Below, one piece after another: positions 1-6,092 of a stretch of DNA of 8,165 bases. The stretch lies in the NCBI GenBank assembly GCA_002503705.1, contig DASH01000004.1, forward strand, positions 1 through 8,165. The letters run 5' to 3'. A program made the translations under genes and the position numbers. Under the pieces are notes generated by a model. The model was not told the origin of the DNA and did not search any database. It saw only the letters and a program-made list of their open reading frames with translations. The stretch's first letter is position 1, and the number at the start of each line of letters is the position of its first letter. The DNA is from Candidatus Woesearchaeota archaeon UBA153. Lineage in GTDB: Archaea; Nanobdellota; Nanobdellia; Woesearchaeales; UBA525.

Positions 1-39
1 TTATTTAATCATTTGCCACAGAGCCGTGTCAAACATGAG

Positions 40-48
40 ATTTAAATA
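40..48 (-). promoter_or_regulatory. Candidate archaeal TATA box for a gene beyond the left edge
   Basis: On the minus strand TATTTAAAT is preceded by GGAAACC, a purine/A-rich BRE-like stretch similar to the ones in front of the two better-supported promoters in this window. A start site about 26 nt downstream would fall near position 18, so the transcribed gene lies outside the window. It sits just after the stop codon of the swivel-domain gene. Weak evidence: one AT-rich box in an 81-nt stretch. Confidence 0.35.
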
Positions 49-81
49 GGTTTCCGTCCGTCGCCGACGAGAACGAGTATT

Positions 82-1371
82 TCAGACGACCTTGCGGACA
101 ATCCCTTTCTCAGCGTCCACTTCGACGAGGTCGCCATCTTTGAACACTTCCGTCGCGTTCTTTGTTCCAATCACGCACGGTTTTCTCATCTCACGAGCGA
201 CGATTGCGGCATGGCAGGTGATTCCGCCAATATCCGTGACGAACGCCGCGGCGCGAGTCATCGCTGGCAAGAAGTCCGGCGTACTCATCGTCGCGACGAG
301 AACGTCACCATTCAAGACTTTCTTCGAGTCTGCCGGCGTCAAGACGACTTTCGCTCGTCCGCGGACGAGTCCAGGGTGTGCGCAGACACCGCGCACGACG
401 TCACCGACGATCTCGTGTTCAATCAGCGAGCTTTTCCCTCCGAATTCGATGATGACGCCATCACGGGCGAGCTCGAGCGTGAACACGCCTCGACGTCTCG
501 GTGTTCGCGCTCCGTCCACGACAGCCAACGCTTCCGAAACTCTCCAATCGAGGAACCGCTCGAACGGCACGTCGGGCCGTGCCTTCTCCGCGAGTTGTCG
601 GAACAGGAACGCGCCTTTGCACATGAGTTCCCATTTGAGCGTTCGCATGCGGAGCATCTGCGCTGCGACGTCGAGCGTCGCGCTCTTTTTTGAGCGTCCA
701 CTCGGACTTTTTCGTCCGGAACTCTGTTTTGTCAGCATCCCGTACGCGTCCTCGACGCTCCACGGCGCGCCTTGGTAATACTTCATCCCGAGATATCCGT
801 ACTTCTGGCAGAACAGTTCCAATTCTTTCGTCAATGCGGGTGTACGGTCGCCTTTCGTTATCGCCTTCGCGTACCTTTTTCCAATCTTCGCGAGCATCTT
901 CGTGGCTCGCGTCGTGTCGGTCTCGAGGACGGGAATCTCATGGCCGAGGGATCCTTCGCGCTTGAGCCGTCGTTCGAGCGCGCGTTCGAACACGAAATAA
1001 GGGATGGTCGCCGCCATGCGTCGAGAACGCTCGAAATACTCGCTCGTGAGCGATGCCGGCTTTTTCGTCGTCCGCAACTCTTTCTCGAACGTCGCGAGGT
1101 ACTGCGCGTATGACGCGCCTTCTTTCTCGAGGGCGTTGATGACCTTGCGGAGCGTCGCGATGCTCGGTTCCGCTTCGGCAATCTCCCGTATTTGCTCTTT
1201 CGGATAGAGGACGTTCCCCGTCGCGTGTTCGTACCGCATGAGCGGGTAGTCGAACGAGAAGCCGAACCGCGACAAGCGACAATGACGGCGAATGCCGGTG
1301 AAGATGAGGTCCTGCGTGAGCAGGTCGGAACGGTGATTGACGGCAATTTCGTACGACGTCGTCTTCGCCAT
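82..1371 (-). CDS. PEP-utilizing-type phosphohistidine (swivel) domain protein, C-terminal half of a split dikinase-like phosphotransferase
   Basis: A 429-residue protein. Its last ~100 residues (about 327-428) are a PEP-utilizer mobile domain: the signature TDIGGITCHAAIVARE carries the phospho-accepting histidine at about residue 387, and TMSTPDFLPAM and IGTKNATEVFKDGDLVEVDA are typical flanking blocks. Residues 1-320 are mostly helical and charged, with KYGYLGMKYYQGAPWSVEDA at ~190-210 and a Ser/Lys/Gly-rich linker at ~216-230. They do not resemble the PEP/pyruvate barrel, which in PEP synthase lies after the swivel domain. By analogy with rifampicin phosphotransferase the N-terminal part probably binds the acceptor, which is unknown. 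The start is ATG at 1371 rather than the adjacent GTG at 1374, because GAGGTGA (1378-1384, overlapping the upstream stop codon) lies 6 nt from the ATG. It follows the ATP-binding gene by 6 nt, so the two are presumably co-translated. Domain call firm; substrate unknown. Confidence 0.9.
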   Translation of the reverse strand: MAKTTSYEIAVNHRSDLLTQDLIFTGIRRHCRLSRFGFSFDYPLMRYEHATGNVLYPKEQIREIAEAEPSIATLRKVINALEKEGASYAQYLATFEKELRTTKKPASLTSEYFERSRRMAATIPYFVFERALERRLKREGSLGHEIPVLETDTTRATKMLAKIGKRYAKAITKGDRTPALTKELELFCQKYGYLGMKYYQGAPWSVEDAYGMLTKQSSGRKSPSGRSKKSATLDVAAQMLRMRTLKWELMCKGAFLFRQLAEKARPDVPFERFLDWRVSEALAVVDGARTPRRRGVFTLELARDGVIIEFGGKSSLIEHEIVGDVVRGVCAHPGLVRGRAKVVLTPADSKKVLNGDVLVATMSTPDFLPAMTRAAAFVTDIGGITCHAAIVAREMRKPCVIGTKNATEVFKDGDLVEVDAEKGIVRKVV

Positions 1372-1377
1372 CACGGT

Positions 1378-2343
1378 TCACCTCAACGTCGTTATCGGCC
1401 TGCTCTGGAGGATGTGCAGCTTGCCGTCCTTGTCGAGGGCCCATTCGATGTCCTGCGGCAAGCCGTAATGCAGTTCGATCTTCAGGAACTCTTTCGCGAG
1501 GTCGAGAACCTGCGCGTCCGCCAGTTTCCGCTTCGAGCCTTTATTTTCATCGAACTCCACTGTCTTGTTCCCGCCGTTCGGCCGCTGATAGAGCGCAAAC
1601 CGTTGATAGCCGACGTGCGTCTCGAGGAGTTTGAGCGGTTTCTTCTGGAGGATGAACGTGTCCGGCGTCACCGAGCCCGAGACGATCGTCTCGCCGAGGC
1701 CGAAGACGGCTTCGACGACCATCTGTCCTCGGTCGTTGTTCACCGGGTTCGCGGTGAACGCGACGCCCGCGACGCGCGAGTCGACCATCTTCTGGACGAC
1801 GACGGCGATCGACACGTCTTCATGCTTGAACTTGTTCTTGTTGCGGTAGTAGATGGCCCGGCTCGTGTACAGCGAGGCCCAGCACTCGCGGACGGCCTCG
1901 ACGACACCGTCCGGGCCTTTCACGTTCAACAATGTCGCTTGCTGTCCGGCGAACGAGGCGTTCGGCAAGTCCTCGGCCGTCGCCGAACTCCGCACTGCGA
2001 CGAGGCCGACGACGCGCTCGTGATGCTTCTTTATTTCTGCGATGATGTGTTTCGGGATCGGCGTCTTCTTGAGGATCGTCTGCAGCTCTTCACTCACCTT
2101 GTTCAAGTCGTCCGTCTTCTCCACATCGAGGCGCGAGAGCTTCTCTTTGATGACTGGCCGCAGTTTCGCGCTCCCAAGGAATTCTTCGAACGCGTGCACC
2201 GTGACGCAGAACCCTTCCGGAATCGCGAACTTCGCGTACATCTCTCCGAGGTTCGCCCCCTTCCCGCCGACGAGCGGCAGATGGCTCTTATCGATGTCCT
2301 TGAAGTGACGGACGTACTCCTTCGTTGTCTCTCGTGCGGCCAT
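1378..2343 (-). CDS. Dikinase ATP-binding domain protein (PEP synthase / rifampicin phosphotransferase N-domain)
   Basis: A 321-residue protein matching only the N-terminal ATP-grasp-like domain of the PEP synthase/PPDK family. Visible blocks in order: VGGKGANLGEM (residues 25-35, with the nucleotide-binding lysine), VAVRSSATAEDLPNASFAGQ (115-134, with the conserved arginine), VVVQKMVDSRVAGVAFTANP (181-200), EAVFGLGETIVSG (211-223), and QDIEWALD...LHILQSRPITT near the C-terminus. Family members use ATP to phosphorylate a swivel-domain histidine, releasing AMP and phosphate. Here that histidine is on the next gene's product, so the two proteins probably work as a complex. The protein stops exactly at the end of the ATP domain, and the next gene has its own ribosome binding site, so this is a genuine split rather than a frameshift. 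The ATG directly follows the HEPN stop codon with no gap. It would usually be annotated as PEP synthase, but without a PEP barrel that name is not supported. Confidence 0.92.
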   Translation of the reverse strand: MAARETTKEYVRHFKDIDKSHLPLVGGKGANLGEMYAKFAIPEGFCVTVHAFEEFLGSAKLRPVIKEKLSRLDVEKTDDLNKVSEELQTILKKTPIPKHIIAEIKKHHERVVGLVAVRSSATAEDLPNASFAGQQATLLNVKGPDGVVEAVRECWASLYTSRAIYYRNKNKFKHEDVSIAVVVQKMVDSRVAGVAFTANPVNNDRGQMVVEAVFGLGETIVSGSVTPDTFILQKKPLKLLETHVGYQRFALYQRPNGGNKTVEFDENKGSKRKLADAQVLDLAKEFLKIELHYGLPQDIEWALDKDGKLHILQSRPITTLR

Positions 2344-2790
2344 TCATCTCGCCTTCTTGAGCAGCGCTTCCACGCGCTCGATGAGCGTTGCGCAGCGAGC
2401 CGAGAGCTCGCCCAGGTCCTCTTCAATCTCGACGGCGTCCGTGCTGTACTGCGCATTGTGCCGGACGCTCATTATCGTCTCGAACGCGTCGAGGAGTCGG
2501 CTGTCGAGCGTTTTCTCCTTCACGTACCGCTCTTCGAGGTAGCGCGCGAGGCAGTAATGACTCCGTTCCGTATACCCGTCCTTGAAGAGGAGGGCGCGCA
2601 CGATGTGGAAGTACGCGTTGTAGAGAGCGAGCGACGCCATGACCCGCTTGCCGCGGCCGAGGAGATCCTCCGCTTCCGCGAGGAAGAATCGCGCCTGCGC
2701 GAGATCCTTCACGGCGAGGTCCGGTTGCTTTCGTCCCGGACGCAGCAGCCCTTTCCCGAAGCAATCGTCAAGCTTATCCAAAGGGATCAC
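2344..2790 (-). CDS. HEPN-domain protein (MNT partner)
   Basis: A 148-residue all-helical protein recognised as HEPN of the PF05168/COG1895 type: LALYNAYFHIVRALLFKDG (about 54-72), then SHYCLARYLEER, then LLDAFETIMSVRHNAQY (99-115) and a C-terminal helix. It directly follows the nucleotidyltransferase gene and overlaps it, the standard arrangement of MNT-HEPN toxin-antitoxin-like pairs, in which an active HEPN is an RNase. The usual Rx4-6H RNase motif is altered: R110-H111-N-A-Q-Y115 has tyrosine where the histidine is expected, as in many PF05168 members, so nuclease activity is doubtful. No ATG exists near the start. GTG at 2790 gives a 17-nt overlap with the upstream gene. A TTG at 2781 is an alternative, because GGTGATCC (2784-2791) could act as its ribosome binding site. 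The role in this operon is inferred only from position. Confidence 0.82.
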   Translation of the reverse strand: MIPLDKLDDCFGKGLLRPGRKQPDLAVKDLAQARFFLAEAEDLLGRGKRVMASLALYNAYFHIVRALLFKDGYTERSHYCLARYLEERYVKEKTLDSRLLDAFETIMSVRHNAQYSTDAVEIEEDLGELSARCATLIERVEALLKKAR

Positions 2791-3322
2791 CGTGAAGCGC
2801 GACGACGGTCGCCTGGAGCCGCGATGCGAAGGTCGGGTCGTCTCTGGAGAGGTTCGAGAGCTGTCTCTTGGTAAGGATGAGCGGGCTTATCCTGCGGTCG
2901 ATCTCCGCTTCCAGCTCTCGGAGCACTGGCCTGATCGCGAGCTCTTTCTCGTCCGTGACGATGAGGAGGTCGAGGTCGCTCTCTCGGTCGTCAGTTCCTT
3001 GCGCGTAGCTCCCGTACATGCCGACTGCGCCGTGCTTCGTGAGCTTGGCGAACGGTCTCGCGGAGAGGAGGTGATTGGTGTTCGTGAGCGCTCGGATCTT
3101 CCGGTAGAGGGGGCTTGCTCGGTTCGGTTGGAGCACGAGCCGGTTCTTCCGCCGTTCGGCGAGCACGATGCCGTGCTGGGCGAAGAGCTTGGCCGCTTGA
3201 TGGACCTTCGCGGGAGAGCGATTGAGGATTTCCGCCAGCTCCCTGACTGAATGCTCTTGTTTCGCGAGCGCGTCGAGAACCTCGAGGTTGCTCTTCGTGA
3301 GGAGGCGCGTGAGGTCGTTCAT
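2774..3322 (-). CDS. HTH-fused MNT-type nucleotidyltransferase, putative antitoxin
   Basis: A 182-residue protein. Residues 1-65 form a winged helix-turn-helix (SNLEVLDALAKQEHSVRELAEIL, then SPAKVHQAAKLFAQHGIVLAERR). Residues ~98-150 form a minimal nucleotidyltransferase core with GSYAQGTDDRESDLDLLIV, in which G104-S105 and the metal-binding pair D116/D118 are visible. The third acidic residue of the fold seems absent (ISPLIL, S146), as in some HTH-fused relatives. Known MNT proteins paired with HEPN toxins act as antitoxins, in one studied system by adding AMP to the toxin; whether that happens here is inference. The start is ATG at 3322, not the in-frame ATG at 3364: the TATA box at 3344-3352 is centred 26 nt upstream of 3322, fitting a leaderless mRNA, and the HTH begins right after it. 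First gene of the four-gene operon; its DNA-binding domain suggests autoregulation. Confidence 0.85.
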   Translation of the reverse strand: MNDLTRLLTKSNLEVLDALAKQEHSVRELAEILNRSPAKVHQAAKLFAQHGIVLAERRKNRLVLQPNRASPLYRKIRALTNTNHLLSARPFAKLTKHGAVGMYGSYAQGTDDRESDLDLLIVTDEKELAIRPVLRELEAEIDRRISPLILTKRQLSNLSRDDPTFASRLQATVVALHGDPFG

Positions 3323-3343
3323 GGCCGGAGAGAACTGTCCATT

Positions 3344-3352
3344 ATTTATAAA
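3344..3352 (-). promoter_or_regulatory. Proximal TATA box of the MNT/HEPN/phosphotransferase operon
   Basis: On the minus strand TTTATAAAT is preceded by CGAAACG, a good BRE-plus-TATA combination. Its centre (about 3348) is 26 nt before the A of the ATG at 3322, the expected TATA-to-start distance for leaderless archaeal transcription. No Shine-Dalgarno sequence precedes that ATG, which agrees. Confidence 0.6.
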
Positions 3353-3387
3353 CGTTTCGTTCATTTATTATAAACGTTTTGTTCATT
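3346..3387. repeat. Two 20-bp direct repeats, 22 bp apart, over the operon promoter
   Basis: Copies at 3346-3365 and 3368-3387 match at 19 of 20 positions (the difference is at 3358/3380) and are separated by 2 bp. Each contains the perfect 8-bp palindrome AAACGTTT (3350-3357 and 3372-3379), so the palindromes lie 22 bp apart, about two helical turns on the same DNA face. Each copy also carries BRE- and TATA-like sequence on the minus strand. They could be a duplicated promoter, or operators for the HTH-nucleotidyltransferase encoded just downstream. The repeat itself is certain; its role is inferred. Confidence 0.7.
3366..3374 (-). promoter_or_regulatory. Distal TATA-like box in the second repeat copy
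   Basis: TTTATAATA on the minus strand, preceded by CAAAACG. A start about 26 nt downstream would fall near 3344, giving a ~22-nt leader before the ATG at 3322. It may be a second promoter or simply the duplicated copy of the proximal one. Confidence 0.35.
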
Positions 3388-3460
3388 CTCAGTAACCGCT
3401 TTTCAGAGCTTCCGAGCGACGCCGTCGAGGATGTTTCGCGTGCAGACAACCCGCCACATT

Positions 3461-3468
3461 TTTATATG
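3461..3468 (+). promoter_or_regulatory. TATA box of the metal-dependent hydrolase gene
   Basis: TTTATATG at 3461-3468 is centred about 35 nt before the ATG at 3500. A start site near 3490 leaves only a leader of about 10 nt, and GAGGTG (3489-3494), 5 nt before the ATG, would be at its very 5' end. It lies in the 177-nt divergent region shared with the MNT operon, so the two units have separate promoters facing outward. Confidence 0.5.
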
Positions 3469-3499
3469 CTCGTCACTTCCTTCACATCGAGGTGCTTCC

Positions 3500-4174
3500 A
3501 TGCTGAAACTCCCTGACGTCAATCTCTTCTGGCTCGGCCATGACGGCTTCCGGCTCGAGGCGAGCGTTCTCACCGTCTATATCGACCCGTTCAAGCTGTC
3601 CGCCGCTCCCAAACCCGCGTCCGTCGTCCTCCTCACGCACGAGCACTTCGACCATTGCAGCATCGAGGACTTGCGCAAGGTCGTCACGCCCAAGACTATC
3701 ATCGTCTGTCCGAATGAGTGCTTGAGCGCGGTCTCCAAGCTCAAACCCGGCGACCTGATACCCATCGCGCCGGGCGCGAAGAAAGAGGTTCTCGGCGTCA
3801 CCGTGCAGGCCGTGCCCGCGTACAACACCAACAAGTATCGCGACGCGGCGACGAAGACGCTCTTCCACCCCAAGCAGGACGAGAAGGTCGGCTACCTCGT
3901 CACGGTCGGCATGAACACGATCTACCACGCCGGCGACACGGACGCCATCCCGGAGATGCAAGGAATTTCGTGCGACGTCGCGCTCTTGCCGGTGAGCGGG
4001 ACGTACGTGATGACGCCGGACGAAGCGGCCAAGGCCGCCGCCGTCTTGAAGCCGAAGCTCGCCGTGCCGATGCACTACGGCGCCATCGTCGGCACCGAGG
4101 CGGACGCGCAGAAGTTCAAGGAGCTCGCGACGAAAGCCGGCATCCGCGCGGAAGTCCTGAAGAAAGAGAGTTAA
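3500..4174 (+). CDS. Metallo-beta-lactamase-fold hydrolase (UPF0173/UlaG-like)
   Basis: A 224-residue protein with the metal-binding motif THEHFDH (residues 46-52). Further ligands are probably D146 in YHAGDTDAIPEM and H192 in VPMHYG. The start (FWLGHDGFRLE, YIDP) and length are those of the UPF0173 family of predicted metal-dependent hydrolases, related to the UlaG lactonase. These are cytoplasmic enzymes whose natural substrates are mostly unknown. The start at 3500 is preferred over the in-frame ATG at 3431, because the ribosome binding site GAGGTG (3489-3494) is 5 nt upstream and the fold begins at once. It is the only supported plus-strand protein gene in the window, transcribed away from the MNT operon and ending 6 nt from the convergent protease gene. 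There is no sign of functional linkage to its neighbours. Family call firm, function generic. Confidence 0.9.
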   Translation: MLKLPDVNLFWLGHDGFRLEASVLTVYIDPFKLSAAPKPASVVLLTHEHFDHCSIEDLRKVVTPKTIIVCPNECLSAVSKLKPGDLIPIAPGAKKEVLGVTVQAVPAYNTNKYRDAATKTLFHPKQDEKVGYLVTVGMNTIYHAGDTDAIPEMQGISCDVALLPVSGTYVMTPDEAAKAAAVLKPKLAVPMHYGAIVGTEADAQKFKELATKAGIRAEVLKKES

Positions 4175-4176
4175 GA

Positions 4177-4182
4177 TTTTTT
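4177..4182 (+). terminator. T-run terminator after the hydrolase gene
   Basis: Six consecutive T residues begin 2 nt after the TAA stop codon (4172-4174) and run into the last bases of the convergent protease gene, followed by more T-rich sequence. Archaeal terminators need little more than a T tract on the coding strand. No hairpin is seen. Confidence 0.45.
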
Positions 4183-6079
4183 AGTTCTTCTTCGTTCTCC
4201 TTTTCGTTCGGGGAGAGTGAGTTGTTGTATGACTCGTGCTCGTTTGACGACCCTCCCCGCTCTTCACTCCCGTCTTCGAGCACGCGCGGAACGCGATGAT
4301 GCCGCCGAGCGCCGCGCCGAGGAGGATGCCGCACGCGAAGACGGCGAGAATCCAGTACGTTGCGGGCTCGGCGCGGGCGCGTCGCGAGCCTTCCTTCGGG
4401 AAGTACCAGTCGAGGTTTGACAGTTCCGCGCTCTCGCCGGCGAACGTCAACGCGCTGTACTCGTCGTGCGAGGACAAACTCGCGGCGTAGCGGTAATAAC
4501 TGTACCCGAGGATGGGGAACCGTCCGCGAGACTCTTGCCGCGCAATCGCGCCCGCCGCAGCGGTCAATTGCGTCCGGACGAGCGCGTCCACCTTCTCCGT
4601 CGGCACGCCGAGCGTCATCGCGAGCAAGTCGACGCGCGCCTGCGCTTTTGACGCGTCGAACAGGCAGAGCGCGTGACGCCCCTCGCGAGCGTCCACGCGA
4701 GCGGTCGTGAGCAGTTCGCGCGCCCCCTCTAAGTGCTCGTCCGGCAGGTAGAGTTCGAGATAGCTGAACCGCTCTTCCGCGTCAGAAATCTTTTCGTTGC
4801 ACGCGGCGCCGAGACGCTCCTCGTCGAGCGTGATCGTCGGGCTCTCCATCGTGAAGAACGCGCTCCACGCCTCCGCGCTGTGGTGCCGTTCGAACGCGAA
4901 CCCGAGGTCGGTCGCGGAGATGTTCGACAGGTTCATCTCGGCGAGCGTCTCGCCCGCCTCGCGAAGCCGCTCTGCGACGATGACGTACGTCTCCAGCTCG
5001 GCCATCGTGCCCAGCTCCCGAGCGTCCAGCTCGTCCGCCATCCGTTTCACGTCGCGCACGAGCGTCGTATACGCGATCTTCCGTTCGTACTGCGTCTTCT
5101 CGCCGAACGCGAGACCGCGCAAGCGCACGAGGTCGCCGAAGCAATAACTGGCAGCGCCGTACCAGTCGCCGCGGCTGCGCGCCGCGTCCCGTCGCGCGAC
5201 GACGCTCTCGTTCCCCGTCGGCTCGTTCCGCGAGAGTTCTGACGCGTTCACGTACTGCGCGAGCCCGTCGCGACGAGCGCACAACTCCTCGCCGACCTGG
5301 CGCATAATCCTCGCGTACTCCTCGTCCTCTTCGATCACCGGCGCCGTCTCCACGAACCGCTTTCCCGTGAAGAGCGCGAGCGCCTCTTCCAACGTCGAGA
5401 CTTCGCGCACTGTGATGTTCAACGCGCTCGTGTCGAGCGGCGTGTAGAGCTTCGAGAGATTGAGCGTGACGTTCTCCCCGTCCGCTCGCGATGCGTTCAG
5501 CCAGTCCAGGTATGACTCGTTCACTTCCGTCGGCGACGACAGGCTGCTGATCAAGACGAGCTGTATGCCGCGTTCTTTCGCCGCGAGCGCCTTCGCTTTG
5601 ATGCCTGCGACCGGTCCTATGATGCCGCCCGCGTTGATCGTCCCCGTCATCGCGATGGACTCGTCCACCTTCTCGCCTTTCAAGAGTGCGGCGGTGAGCA
5701 CGGCGATCGGCGCGCCGGCGCTCGGGCCGCCGACGACGGGAGAGTCCGCTCGAATCGTGTAGAAGAAATCGTACTTGCCGCAGTCCACGTCGAGGAACGA
5801 GCACGCGACGCGGTTCGCGTATCGCGTGCTGCTTTGCGTGTCGATTTTCGTCAACGGGTAGCTGTCGATGAAGATGCGCCCGGAACCGGGCTTGATGTCG
5901 AGGTACACGTCCGCCGTGCCGCCCGTCTCGTTCGCGTCGCCGACCGTCGGTTCGGCGACGGTGAGCAGGACCATGTGGCCGGAGCGGGAGAATGCGGAGG
6001 TTGCAGTGGATGAGAGGGCGCAGAGGATGATGATGAGGGCGACGATGGTGACGTTGCGGGCGAGGAATTCCTTGGTCAT
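4181..6079 (-). CDS. Membrane-anchored Lon-like (S16) serine protease without ATPase domain, COG1750 type
   Basis: A 632-residue protein. Residues 1-29 are a signal peptide or N-terminal anchor (hydrophobic 9-28). Residues ~35-240 form a Lon-type protease domain: GGPSAGAPIAVLTAALL gives the catalytic serine S120, and TGTINAGGIIGPVAGIKAKALAA gives the catalytic lysine, most likely K163 by alignment with Lon. No Walker motifs or AAA+ region exist, so this is not a canonical Lon. Residues ~260-560 are helical with no recognised domain. One transmembrane segment at 575-597 is followed by a basic tail ending KRRTKKN, predicting an outside protease with a short cytoplasmic tail. The ectodomain contains ten N-x-S/T sequons and at least six cysteines, including C93 and C100, consistent with an exported, glycosylated, disulfide-bonded protein. 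GGAG (6088-6091) lies 8 nt before the ATG; the gap to bud32 is 13 nt. Substrates are unknown; surface-protein quality control is a guess. Confidence 0.87.
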   Translation of the reverse strand: MTKEFLARNVTIVALIIILCALSSTATSAFSRSGHMVLLTVAEPTVGDANETGGTADVYLDIKPGSGRIFIDSYPLTKIDTQSSTRYANRVACSFLDVDCGKYDFFYTIRADSPVVGGPSAGAPIAVLTAALLKGEKVDESIAMTGTINAGGIIGPVAGIKAKALAAKERGIQLVLISSLSSPTEVNESYLDWLNASRADGENVTLNLSKLYTPLDTSALNITVREVSTLEEALALFTGKRFVETAPVIEEDEEYARIMRQVGEELCARRDGLAQYVNASELSRNEPTGNESVVARRDAARSRGDWYGAASYCFGDLVRLRGLAFGEKTQYERKIAYTTLVRDVKRMADELDARELGTMAELETYVIVAERLREAGETLAEMNLSNISATDLGFAFERHHSAEAWSAFFTMESPTITLDEERLGAACNEKISDAEERFSYLELYLPDEHLEGARELLTTARVDAREGRHALCLFDASKAQARVDLLAMTLGVPTEKVDALVRTQLTAAAGAIARQESRGRFPILGYSYYRYAASLSSHDEYSALTFAGESAELSNLDWYFPKEGSRRARAEPATYWILAVFACGILLGAALGGIIAFRACSKTGVKSGEGRQTSTSHTTTHSPRTKRRTKKN

Positions 6080-6092
6080 CTTTTTCGCTCCT

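Noticed and set aside
1..36. 11-codon minus-strand frame starting with ATG at 36
   Set aside because: Too short, without a ribosome binding site, and its ATG is only about 8 nt from the TATA centre.
1371..1378. Frameshift splitting one phosphotransferase gene
   Set aside because: The upstream protein ends cleanly after its last domain motif, a GAGGTGA site lies at its stop codon, and an ATG follows at correct spacing, so two genes are intended.
1378..2343. Annotation as complete PEP synthase (ppsA)
   Set aside because: Only the ATP-binding domain is present; the phosphohistidine domain is on another gene and the PEP barrel is missing.
1192..2874. 560-codon open frame on the plus strand
   Set aside because: It lies antisense to the swivel, ATP-binding and HEPN genes, has an Arg/Val/Leu-rich composition with no recognisable motif, and is explained by the GC-rich codon bias of the real genes.
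3323..3364. N-terminal extension of the nucleotidyltransferase from the ATG at 3364
   Set aside because: The ATG lies inside the repeat/promoter region, upstream of the start sites predicted from both TATA boxes, and the added residues are not part of the HTH.
3431..3499. Upstream ATG extension of the hydrolase by 23 codons
   Set aside because: It begins upstream of the TATA box and so would not be transcribed; the GAGGTG site fixes the start at 3500.
3482..4075. 197-codon minus-strand frame opposite the metal-dependent hydrolase
   Set aside because: An antisense shadow with no motif; the plus strand encodes THEHFDH and has a promoter and ribosome binding site.
4782..5804. 340-codon minus-strand frame inside the Lon-like protease gene
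   Set aside because: An Arg-rich shifted frame of the protease gene; the main frame carries the catalytic and membrane motifs.
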